Assembly (NCBI RefSeq): GCF_014646155.1
Contig: NZ_BMMX01000053.1
Span: 1-32,367, forward strand
Reading direction: 5' to 3'
DNA length: 32,367 nucleotides
DNA from: Mangrovihabitans endophyticus
GTDB lineage: Bacteria > Actinomycetota > Actinomycetes > Mycobacteriales > Micromonosporaceae
Under the pieces are notes generated by a model. That model saw only the letters and a program-made list of their open reading frames with translations. It ran no database searches and had not been told where the DNA came from. Positions 22,223 to 29,050 of this stretch are shown piece by piece (the first letter of the stretch is position 1; the number at the start of each line of letters is the position of its first letter). Both the position numbers and the translations under genes were made by a program.

Positions 22223-22723
22223 CTAGAGGCGCACTGTTTCGTTCTCGCCCGCTTCCGGGGTCTTTCCGGTTACGGCCGCCTTGGCATAGCCGAACATCGT
22301 GAGCACGCGACTACCATGCGCAGCCGCCCAGTACTCCGCCGTCCGGGCGTGCACCTTGACGAGCGTCAAGTTCGGCGTCTCCAGGCCGTCCGGGAACCAC
22401 GCCTTCAACATCGGGTTCCACAGCTCCTTGGCCTTCGCCGGGTCATCGGCCTGCTCGGCGGTGCCGGCGATGGACACCCAGGAACTCTGCCCGGAGTCAC
22501 TGAACGATACGTTGACCTGGGGATTCACCCGAATCTGCTGAACCAGGTCGGAGTCGGCGTAGGCGAAGAACCACAGATCGCCGTCGAACTCCACATCCTG
22601 CAACGCCATCGGCCGGCTGACGAAGTTGCCATCACCGCTGACCGTGGCCAGCATGCAGATCTTGGCGTCCTTGACCATCGTGGTGACGGTCTCGCGCTGT
22701 TCCTGCTCGGTCTTCTCGGTCAT
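22223..22723 (-). CDS. pyridoxamine 5'-phosphate oxidase-like FMN-binding (general stress) protein
   Basis: A 166-residue split-barrel flavin-binding protein of the general-stress-protein-26 type. Visible features: AKICMLATVSGDGNFVSRPMAL (first strands and phosphate loop), LWFFAYADSDLVQQIRVNPQVNVSFSD, SWVSIAGTAE, and a C-terminal AEYWAA segment. These proteins bind FMN, FAD or F420 and are linked to stress responses; the exact reaction is not determined. The ATG at 22723 is used because GAGTGAGG sits ~7 bases before it; a GTG four codons upstream is an alternative. It is 131 bp downstream of nothing on the same strand except the small membrane protein gene, which ends 70 bp before it. Confidence 0.85.
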   Translation of the reverse strand: MTEKTEQEQRETVTTMVKDAKICMLATVSGDGNFVSRPMALQDVEFDGDLWFFAYADSDLVQQIRVNPQVNVSFSDSGQSSWVSIAGTAEQADDPAKAKELWNPMLKAWFPDGLETPNLTLVKVHARTAEYWAAAHGSRVLTMFGYAKAAVTGKTPEAGENETVRL

Positions 22724-22792
22724 CGGAAACCTCACTCTCGGTCAGTACGTCTGACTTCCCGGGCGAGATCCGGTCAAACACCGCCTCGCCGG

Positions 22793-23065
22793 TCAGCCCC
22801 GGCGTCGCCCGAGGGCGAGATAGGCCACCGGGCCGAACGGTTGCACGGCGCATCCCAGCGCCCACAGCACCTTGGGACCGCGCACCTGCGGACGGGGACG
22901 CCGGACGATGTCGACGAGCGCCACCGTGGTCGTCACGATCTCCGCGGCGGCCAGGCCGACGATGCCGACCTGTTGCCAGCGCTCCAGGTCCCGCCATTTC
23001 GTGGTGGAGGAGTGATCCCCGCGTACGGCCGAAGCCAGTTCGTCCGCGGCGTCCGTGAGCTTCAT
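22793..23065 (-). CDS. small membrane protein with PLDc_N-like domain
   Basis: A 90-residue protein with an N-terminal hydrophilic segment (MKLTDAADELASAVRG), one clear helix (VGIVGLAAAEIVTTTVALVDI) and a second hydrophobic segment ending GPKVLWALGCAVQPFGPVAYL, followed by GRRRG. The Trp, Pro-Phe-Gly-Pro, Tyr and terminal Arg cluster follow the PLDc_N (phospholipase D N-terminal) pattern found in many short stand-alone proteins of unknown role. The start is well supported by AGGAGG 5-6 bases upstream, although the open frame runs much further. Function is not known. Confidence 0.8.
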   Translation of the reverse strand: MKLTDAADELASAVRGDHSSTTKWRDLERWQQVGIVGLAAAEIVTTTVALVDIVRRPRPQVRGPKVLWALGCAVQPFGPVAYLALGRRRG

Positions 23066-23135
23066 CGCTACCTCCTGATCGGCCTGCCGGCTTCCGATCG
23101 ACAGCCTATCGGCGCGGGCGCCGGTCGGGCCCGCC

Positions 23136-23639
23136 TCAGGCGATGTCGCGCACCGACTCCATGACGTTCCACCGGGCCAGGTTGTGGCGGGCGTCCACCA
23201 GCGCGTCGTGCCGGCCCTGCGCGCTGGGCAGCGGCGGACGGCCCAGGTCATCCCACCGTTGCCGCAGATCCTTGGTGAACCGCGGGATCTCCCGCGGCAG
23301 CGCGGGCATGGCACCCCACAATTGAGCCAGCGCCACATGGTCGTACGCGGCATACCAGGCCCACAGTTCGAGCTGCTCGTCCCGGTCGGCGAGCGGTTCG
23401 ACGAGGAACGCGTGCAGGTCGTCGCGGATGCGCTCGCGCGACCGCCATGCCGGATCGGCGGGCGACGGCAGCTTGTCGAGCACGTTGCGACGCACCCACG
23501 GCACGGCCTTGGCGGCGTCGAACTGGGTCGACACGGCGTAGAACTCGCGGCCGGCCTCATCCACCACGCCGATCGAGACGAGGTCGACCACCCGGCCGTC
23601 CTCGATGAACTCGCAGTCGTAAAAGTAGCGGTAAACCAT
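23136..23639 (-). CDS. 3'-5' exoribonuclease, Rv2179c-like
   Basis: A 167-residue protein with the layout of Mycobacterium tuberculosis Rv2179c, a DEDD-superfamily 3'-5' exoribonuclease with specificity for adenylate-containing RNA. It opens YRYFYDCEFIEDG (first Asp-x-Glu of the active site), continues LVSIGVVDEAGREFYAVS, has AWYAAYDHVAL with a middle Asp, and ends with GRHDALVDARHN containing the last His-x4-Asp residues. All four acidic positions are present, so it is probably active. The ATG has AAGGATG ~9 bases upstream. It is followed on the same strand by the small membrane protein; spacing does not force a shared transcript. Confidence 0.9.
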   Translation of the reverse strand: MVYRYFYDCEFIEDGRVVDLVSIGVVDEAGREFYAVSTQFDAAKAVPWVRRNVLDKLPSPADPAWRSRERIRDDLHAFLVEPLADRDEQLELWAWYAAYDHVALAQLWGAMPALPREIPRFTKDLRQRWDDLGRPPLPSAQGRHDALVDARHNLARWNVMESVRDIA

Positions 23640-23661
23640 CGTGGGACATCCTTAACCATGG

Positions 23662-24537
23662 CTAGCCCGGCAGCGCATCCAGGGCCTCGCGTGCGCGCCG
23701 CAACTCGTGTCCGGCGCGCTCGGAACACGGCCCGGACAACAGCCGCGCGTAGCGATCGGCCTGCACGGCCCACCGGAACCGCAGCAACACGGGCAGCGCG
23801 GCCTCAAGCTCATCCTGTCGCACCGGCCCCGCCGACAGGTATCCGTCGAGCAGTTCGCCCGCGGCCATCAGGCCACCGGCATAGACGACCGCCGCGGCGA
23901 CGTCGTAGACCAGCGGGCCGGTGCCGCTGACCCCGCAGTCGAGAATCCCGGCACGACCGGTGTCCAGGTCGACGACGAAATCCTCCGGGGCCGGATCACC
24001 GTGCAGCACCCCGTACGTCAGGCGGTCGGTCACCGAGAGCCTGGTCATCGCGGTGACCGCCGCGGTGACCGCCTCCCGCAGCCACGGCTGGGCGTCCAGA
24101 TGCCCGGCGCCGGCATCGAGCAGGTTCCACGGCCGCAACCCCGGATGCTGGAAATGTTGCAGCACCCGATGCACCGCACCGAGCCGATCACCCCACCACT
24201 GCTGATCCACCGGGTCGGCGCCGGCCAGCGAGCGGCCCGGCACCCGGCGCAGCACGGCGAGCGCGCCGGATCCGAGTGTCACGGTCAGGGCTCCGCCGAG
24301 CGTACGCACCGGGGTGCCCGCGGCGATGCCATGATCCAGAAGGTGTGCCGCAGCGGCGAGACCCGCCTCGACGCTCGGGCGCACCGGGCCGTCGGACAGC
24401 CGCGCCAGGTGCGTGTGCCCGCTCGCCTCAAACTCCCAGGCACGGGACAGCAGCCCGCCCTGAAGCCTGGTGAGATCCCCCGGCACCAGGTGCCATTCAT
24501 CGCGCAGCATCGATCGCAGAAGGTCATCATCCGGCAC
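23662..24537 (-). CDS. aminoglycoside phosphotransferase-fold (APH) kinase-like protein
   Basis: A 291-residue protein of the APH/choline-kinase-like fold. The N-lobe has LTRLQGGLLSRAWEFEA. The catalytic loop reads VLHGDPAPEDF where most members have HGD-x4-N: the Asp is kept and the metal-binding Asn is replaced by Asp. The second metal site reads AGILDCGVSG, with Asp kept. YDVAAAVVYAGG matches the following helix. It may phosphorylate a small molecule; nothing indicates antibiotic resistance. The start is a GTG with a weak ribosome site, so the N-terminus is uncertain. The stop is 22 bp upstream of the exoribonuclease start, suggesting the two are co-transcribed. Confidence 0.8.
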   Translation of the reverse strand: MPDDDLLRSMLRDEWHLVPGDLTRLQGGLLSRAWEFEASGHTHLARLSDGPVRPSVEAGLAAAAHLLDHGIAAGTPVRTLGGALTVTLGSGALAVLRRVPGRSLAGADPVDQQWWGDRLGAVHRVLQHFQHPGLRPWNLLDAGAGHLDAQPWLREAVTAAVTAMTRLSVTDRLTYGVLHGDPAPEDFVVDLDTGRAGILDCGVSGTGPLVYDVAAAVVYAGGLMAAGELLDGYLSAGPVRQDELEAALPVLLRFRWAVQADRYARLLSGPCSERAGHELRRAREALDALPG

Positions 24538-24762
24538 GGCGGCGATTATCGGTGCAGATCAGGTAAATGTGACGGACAACCTGGGCGATAGTAACTCTTG
24601 GCGATTGACCCTTGTACGTTCAGCAACATAGCGGGCATGATCGATGCGGTAGCCGCGGACGAACGATGCATCGGTACGTATCAAATGGCGTAGGCCGTGC
24701 TCTTCATGCTATGAGTGTTCGTCCGCGCCGAGGGGCCGGTGCGGGTCGGGGAGGGAAGAGCC
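24538..24762. other. divergent control region with several palindromes
   Basis: A 225-bp, relatively AT-rich gap between the APH-like gene (-) and the Crp/Fnr gene (+). It contains a GCAT-GATCG-ATGC dyad (24636-24648) and a perfect CGATGCATCG palindrome (24664-24673), 28 bp apart centre to centre, plus a shorter TCATGCTATGA dyad. These are candidate binding sites for an autoregulating Crp-type dimer; none matches TGTGA-N6-TCACA. A TTGACC box at 24605-24610 may be a -35 element. Confidence 0.35.
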
Positions 24763-25455
24763 GTGGACCATCGTCCGCCGGATAACGGCGACGCCCTCAC
24801 GGGCGTGGACATGTTCGCCGGCCTGGAACCCGACGTGCGCCAACGTGTGATCGCCACCGCGGTGCCACGGACCTACCGCAAGGGCCAGATCCTCTTCGTC
24901 GAACACGACCCCGGCGAATCCCTGATCATCCTCAAGCGCGGCGCGGTCGCGGTGTTCCGCACCGCCCCCACCGGCGAACGCGCGGTGCTCACCGTCGTGC
25001 GACCCCCCGACGTGCTGGGGGAAGTATCGCTCCTGGACGCTTCCACGCGCAGCGCCTCCGCGGAAGCCATCGAAGACTGTCAGGCACTGACCCTGTCCCG
25101 GGCCGCGTTCATGGAACTGGTCCACTCCAACCCCCGCATCCTGGACGCGGTGATGCGCTCCGTCGGCGGGCTGATCCGCCGGCTCACCGAGCAGAACGCC
25201 GACCACGTCTTCCTCGACCTGCCGGGCCGAGTGGCCAAGACGCTGGTCCGGCTGGCAGGCGAAAGTCAAGCTCCGATGATCACCATCGAGCTCAACCAGA
25301 GCCAGCTAGCCGAGATGGCGGGCGGCTCCCGGCAGAGCGTGAACCAGGCGATCGGCTCCTTCGCGAACCGCGGCTGGCTGCGCACCGAAGGCCGCCGCAT
25401 CGTGGTGACCGACGTGGCGGCGCTGCGACGCCGAGCGGGGATGAACTCGGCCTGA
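24763..25455 (+). CDS. Crp/Fnr family transcriptional regulator
   Basis: A 230-residue regulator. The N-terminal cyclic-nucleotide-binding fold contains KGQILFVEHDPGESLIILKRG and VLGEVSLLDAS, where Gly-Glu-x-Ser-Leu occupies the phosphate-binding cassette. A dimerisation helix follows, then a winged helix-turn-helix with LNQSQLAEMAGGSRQSVNQAI and the wing ENRGW-like FANRGWLRTEGRRIVV. The cassette lacks the Arg at the usual cAMP-phosphate position (A-S-T-R-S is nearby, so this is uncertain), and the ligand cannot be named. There is no Cys cluster for an iron-sulfur centre. The GTG start is chosen from GGAGGGAAG 5-6 bases upstream; the frame extends 16 codons further up. A dispersed repeat copy lies 23 bp past the stop. 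Confidence 0.9.
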   Translation: MDHRPPDNGDALTGVDMFAGLEPDVRQRVIATAVPRTYRKGQILFVEHDPGESLIILKRGAVAVFRTAPTGERAVLTVVRPPDVLGEVSLLDASTRSASAEAIEDCQALTLSRAAFMELVHSNPRILDAVMRSVGGLIRRLTEQNADHVFLDLPGRVAKTLVRLAGESQAPMITIELNQSQLAEMAGGSRQSVNQAIGSFANRGWLRTEGRRIVVTDVAALRRRAGMNSA

Positions 25456-25478
25456 GTCGGCCGGGGCCCCCACCCCGC

Positions 25479-25548
25479 CGATCTTGAGGAAAGAGTGCCC
25501 GATAAGTGGCATAAGACCCGTTATGTCGGACCGCAAACTTCAAGATCG
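25479..25548 (+). repeat. 70-bp dispersed palindromic repeat, copy B
   Basis: It begins CGATCTTGA and ends TTCAAGATCG, a 9-bp perfect terminal inverted repeat, with internal GCCCGAT, CATAA and GTCGGACC blocks shared with copy A. It is exactly 70 bp, as is copy A. It lies between the Crp/Fnr stop and the next gene, where hairpin formation could end the Crp/Fnr transcript. Confidence 0.7.
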
Positions 25549-25731
25549 CCGCGGCTGCGGGCCGTCCGGCCGGCGCTGGGTCGACTGGAAGCGATCGCCG
25601 CAGGATCGGCCTCCCGGGACATCCCGGCTTCGACGGGCGTGCGACGGGAGAGCATCGCGCCACAACGCACTCCCGCAACCGGCACTTGTCGTGTCACCAT
25701 TGCTGGCACGGTCGGCGAGGGAGTGTGTGGG

Positions 25732-26727
25732 GTGTCAACAGGCGGCGCCCGTCGCGGGCGGCGGGACAACGGGCTCGACGCGGCTGACTACGCGGTCGCC
25801 GGCGACGTGGATCCGCGGGTCGGCGAGCACCTGCTGGACGTGCTTGCGGCCGGCGGCATCGCGGCCTACCTCCAGCCGTCGGCGGACCTCAATCCGATTC
25901 TGCGGGCGACCACCTTTCCGGCCCGTCCGACCGATCGCCTCTACGTCGACCGCACGCGGTTGGCGGTGGCCCGCGAGCATCTGCACAAGCTGACCGGCGG
26001 GCTCGGCCCGACCCCGATGACGCCGCGCGAGGACGAGCCGGAACCGGCGGGCGGCAGCCAGCGGGACATCGACGCGGAATGGGCGCAGATCATCGCCGGC
26101 TACCACACGCCGGTGGACGCCTCCGCCGCTCCGTGGCCCGCGGCGGAGGGCGTCGATGCGACCCGCGCACCGGATCCGCTGGCGGATCCGACGGGGCTTC
26201 TCCCCGGGCCGCCGGGCACCGACACGGCGCCCGGCCCGATGCATGACACGGGCCCGATGCATGACACGGGCCCGGCACCGGGTACGGGCCCGGCAACCGG
26301 CATGCCCGATGCGGGCCGGTCCCCGGGCACGGGCCTGCCGCCGGGGTGGGGCGAGGCACCGCCGGAGCCACCGGCCGCAGTGGCGCACAACCGTCGCCGC
26401 ACCGACCGGCGCGACGATCCGGAACCGTCGCTGCTCGACGGCCTCGACACCTTCGGCGCGGACCTGCCCGACGACTCCGACGACGAACGGTACGTGCCAC
26501 CGCCGCCGCCCCCGCTCCCGCACATCTCCAAGTACGCGATGGCCGGGATCCTCGGCATCGTGGTCGGTTTCGTGCTGTTCCTGTTCCCCGGGTTGCTGCC
26601 CGCGGTGGGCCAGGACGTGGTCACGTTGATCGGCTTCTCCGCGGTGGTGGCGGGCGCGGTCACGCTGGTGTGGCGGTTGCGCTCCGGCGATGACGACGAC
26701 GATTTCGACGACGGGGCGGTCGTCTGA
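25732..26727 (+). CDS. DUF2007-like protein with C-terminal membrane anchor
   Basis: A 331-residue protein. Residues ~15-75 (VGEHLLDVLAAGGIAAYLQP...RLYVDRTRLAVAREHL) resemble the DUF2007 'putative signal-transducing' fold. A long Pro/Gly/Asp-rich region with repeated GPMHDT follows, then an acidic segment, a proline run, and two hydrophobic helices (YAMAGILGIVVGFVLFLFPG and VVTLIGFSAVVAGAVTLVW) ending in an Asp-rich tail DDDDDFDD. It is probably a cytoplasmic domain tethered to the membrane. The GTG at 25732 is chosen because GAGGGAG precedes it and the residues coded upstream come partly from repeat copy B. Function is unknown; DUF2007 is a pattern-based suggestion. Confidence 0.72.
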   Translation: MSTGGARRGRRDNGLDAADYAVAGDVDPRVGEHLLDVLAAGGIAAYLQPSADLNPILRATTFPARPTDRLYVDRTRLAVAREHLHKLTGGLGPTPMTPREDEPEPAGGSQRDIDAEWAQIIAGYHTPVDASAAPWPAAEGVDATRAPDPLADPTGLLPGPPGTDTAPGPMHDTGPMHDTGPAPGTGPATGMPDAGRSPGTGLPPGWGEAPPEPPAAVAHNRRRTDRRDDPEPSLLDGLDTFGADLPDDSDDERYVPPPPPPLPHISKYAMAGILGIVVGFVLFLFPGLLPAVGQDVVTLIGFSAVVAGAVTLVWRLRSGDDDDDFDDGAVV

Positions 26728-26795
26728 ACCGCGGCCGTGCGGCTAGACCGGTCACAGATCGACACCCGCCGCTGCCTCGTTCGGTAGCCATGCAG

Positions 26796-26801
26796 TAGCC
26801 T
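26796..26801 (+). promoter_or_regulatory. -10 element TAGCCT for a leaderless otsA
   Basis: TAGCCT ends seven bases before the first base of the ATG at 26808, and no Shine-Dalgarno sequence is present between them. Transcription would start at or beside the ATG. No clear -35 box is seen. Confidence 0.4.
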
Positions 26802-26807
26802 TTCGTG

Positions 26808-28226
26808 ATGCGCCAGAGCTCGCTCGTGGTAGTCGCGAACCGTCTCCCGCTGGACGACAATGTCGCACCCGACGGCGCATGCGAGTGGCGCCGCAATCCC
26901 GGCGGACTGGCCAGCGCCCTGCACTCGATCCTCCGCCAAGCCCCGGCCACCTGGGTGGGATGGGCGGGCGGCGCCGGGCCACCCCGTCCACTGCCGGACA
27001 TCGGGACGCTGCGGCTGCGCTCCGTCGCCCTGACCGAGGACGAGTTGCGTGGCTACTACGAAGGGTTCGCGAACTCGACACTGTGGCCGCTCTACCACGA
27101 CGCCGTCGAGCCGCCCCTGTTCGACCGCGGCTGGTGGGAGACCTACCTGGTGGTGAACCGCCGGTTCGCCGAGGCCGCCGCCGAAGTGGCGGAGCAGGGT
27201 GCGGCGGTCTGGGTGCAGGACTATCACCTGCAACTGGTGCCGGAGATGCTCCGGCAGATGCGCCCCGATCTGCTCATCGGCTTCTTCATGCACGTGCCGT
27301 TCCCACCGCCGGAGCTGTTCATGCAACTGCCCCGCCGGGCCGAACTGCTGCGCGGCATGCTCGGCGCGGACCTGGTCGGCTTCCAGCGTCCGCAGGCCGC
27401 GCACAACATCGCCCAGCTCGCGACCAAACTGCTCGGCGCGCAGGCGAACGACCGCACCATCACGCTCGGCGGCCGGACCACGCGTACCGGCGCCTTCCCG
27501 GTCTCCATCGACGTGGCCGAGATGCAGGCGCTGGCCGCCCGGCCGGACGTGGTGGCGCATGCCCGCGAACTGCGCGGCCTGCTCGGGCAGCCGCGGCGGA
27601 TCCTGCTCAGTGTGGACCGGCTGGACTACACCAAGGGCATCGAGCACCGGCTCACCGCGTACCGGGAACTGTTGCGCGACGGGCTGGTGAAGGTCCGCGA
27701 CACGGTGCTGGTGCAGGTCGCGGTGCCCAGCCGGGAGCGGGTGGAGAGCTATCGCACGCTGCGCGACCGGATCGAGGGTGAGGTCGGGCGGATCAACGGA
27801 GAGTACGGGCGGGTGGGCGAGCCGGCCATCCACTACCTCATCCAGCCGTTCGACCGGGCCGAGCTGGCGGCGCTGTACCAGACCGCCGACGTCATGGTGG
27901 TGACGCCGCTGCGGGACGGCATGAACCTGGTGGCGAAGGAGTTCGTGGCGGCCCGCGAGGACGGCAGCGGGGCGCTGGTGCTCAGCGAGTTCGCCGGCGC
28001 CGCCGACGAGCTGAACGACGCGTTCCTGGTCAATCCGCACGATGTGGAGGGCTTGAAGGACACCCTGCTGCGGGCGATGGAGGCCGAGCCGGCGGACCTC
28101 GCCACCCGGATGGAGCGGATGCGCGCCCATCTGCGCAGCCACGACATCATGGCGTGGGCACGGGACTATCTGAGCACCCTGGACCACACCGGTCGGCTGG
28201 CGGAACGGCTGGCCCGCCGGGCGTGA
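26808..28226 (+). CDS. otsA: alpha,alpha-trehalose-6-phosphate synthase (GT20)
   Basis: A 472-residue cytoplasmic glycosyltransferase joining a nucleotide-activated glucose to glucose-6-phosphate to give trehalose-6-phosphate. GT20 hallmarks are present: LVVVANRLPL, RRNPGGLASAL (donor phosphate loop), VWVQDYHLQLVPEMLR, IGFFMHVPFPPPELF, LSVDRLDYTKGIEHRL and TPLRDGMNLVAKEFVA. Length is that of stand-alone OtsA, without a fused OtsB phosphatase; no otsB is seen here. ATG 26808 is preferred to the overlapping GTG at 26805 because it fits leaderless spacing from TAGCCT. The gene is convergent with the hydrolase that ends the glucokinase operon, so both users of glucose-6-phosphate lie close together. 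Confidence 0.95.
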   Translation: MRQSSLVVVANRLPLDDNVAPDGACEWRRNPGGLASALHSILRQAPATWVGWAGGAGPPRPLPDIGTLRLRSVALTEDELRGYYEGFANSTLWPLYHDAVEPPLFDRGWWETYLVVNRRFAEAAAEVAEQGAAVWVQDYHLQLVPEMLRQMRPDLLIGFFMHVPFPPPELFMQLPRRAELLRGMLGADLVGFQRPQAAHNIAQLATKLLGAQANDRTITLGGRTTRTGAFPVSIDVAEMQALAARPDVVAHARELRGLLGQPRRILLSVDRLDYTKGIEHRLTAYRELLRDGLVKVRDTVLVQVAVPSRERVESYRTLRDRIEGEVGRINGEYGRVGEPAIHYLIQPFDRAELAALYQTADVMVVTPLRDGMNLVAKEFVAAREDGSGALVLSEFAGAADELNDAFLVNPHDVEGLKDTLLRAMEAEPADLATRMERMRAHLRSHDIMAWARDYLSTLDHTGRLAERLARRA

Positions 28227-28240
28227 CGCGGGCCGAGCCC

Positions 28241-28288
28241 CGCCGAGTTCCCACTCAGCCGCCGAGTTCCCACTCAGCCGCCGAGTTC
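28241..28288. repeat. 19-bp tandem duplication at the hydrolase 3' end
   Basis: CGCCGAGTTCCCACTCAGC occurs twice (28241-28259, 28260-28278) with a partial third copy to 28288. The repeat spans the last codons and stop of the minus-strand hydrolase gene, so the stop and C-terminal codons are duplicated downstream. It lies in the short gap to convergent otsA. Confidence 0.85.
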
Positions 28289-29050
28289 CTTGTCCAGCCA
28301 GTCCAGGATGGCGTCCAGCGGTTCCGTCCATCCGGTGTCCAGCATCAGGTCGTGTCCCATACCCGGGAACAGCAGCGGGGCGCCGCCGTGACGGACCGCC
28401 GCCCGGTCCAGCGACGCGCGCGGCACCACCCGGTCGTCCGGGCTGCCCACGACCAGCACCGGCGGATCACCCACCGGGGCCGGCGAGGCGTCGCGGCCGG
28501 CGAGCTGACGCTGCATCCGGGCGCCCGGGTGGACGAGCCGGCCCAGGTACGCGTCGGCGCGCTCGGCGGGCATGCCGGGCCCGAACAACTGGCGGCGGTT
28601 CACCCGCAGCCTGCCGCCGACCAGCGCGGGCAGCGTGCCCGCCGGGTTGGCGCGTAACGCGGCGCCCAGCGCGGCCCGCCCGTCCAGCAGCGGCGCGGCG
28701 AGCACGGCGGCACGAGCCGGATAGCGCGCCAGGACCCGCGCCACCACCCGGGCGCCGGCACCGTGCCCGACCAGCACCACTTGACGGGGCAACGAGACCG
28801 CCACCTGCACCACGTCGTGCACCTGCGCGCGCAGGTCACCACGGTCACGCGGGGAGACCGAATGGGCCGGATATCCGCGCTCCGCGGCGTGCGCCAGCCA
28901 GTGCTCGGCGAACGCCCATGCGCCGTGCCCCAGGCCCGGCACGAACAGCACCGGCGGCCGGTCGGTCTCCTCCTCGGGCAGCACGGACAGCACCTCGCGG
29001 CGCACCGCCGGGACCGGGGCGGTCCAGTCGTCGAATCGGATCGGGTTCAC
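28274..29050 (-). CDS. alpha/beta hydrolase-fold protein lacking the nucleophile Ser
   Basis: A 258-residue alpha/beta-hydrolase fold. VLFVPGLGHGAW supplies the oxyanion loop, and PVLVVGSPDDRVVP (D205/D206) and GMGHDLM (H233) supply the acid and His. The nucleophile elbow reads LVGHGAGAR: where nearly all active members have Ser, Cys or Asp, residue 97 is Gly (codon GGT). The other two triad residues remain. It is either non-catalytic or uses another mechanism. Its GTG start overlaps the TGA of the flavoprotein gene by 4 bases, so the two are translationally coupled and probably act together. It is the last gene of the minus-strand operon. Confidence 0.85.
   Translation of the reverse strand: MNPIRFDDWTAPVPAVRREVLSVLPEEETDRPPVLFVPGLGHGAWAFAEHWLAHAAERGYPAHSVSPRDRGDLRAQVHDVVQVAVSLPRQVVLVGHGAGARVVARVLARYPARAAVLAAPLLDGRAALGAALRANPAGTLPALVGGRLRVNRRQLFGPGMPAERADAYLGRLVHPGARMQRQLAGRDASPAPVGDPPVLVVGSPDDRVVPRASLDRAAVRHGGAPLLFPGMGHDLMLDTGWTEPLDAILDWLDKELGG

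Noticed and set aside
25495..25731. N-terminal extension of the DUF2007-like protein from the ATG at 25495
   Set aside because: Its first part is encoded by dispersed repeat copy B and has no conserved pattern; GTG 25732 with GAGGGAG is a better start.
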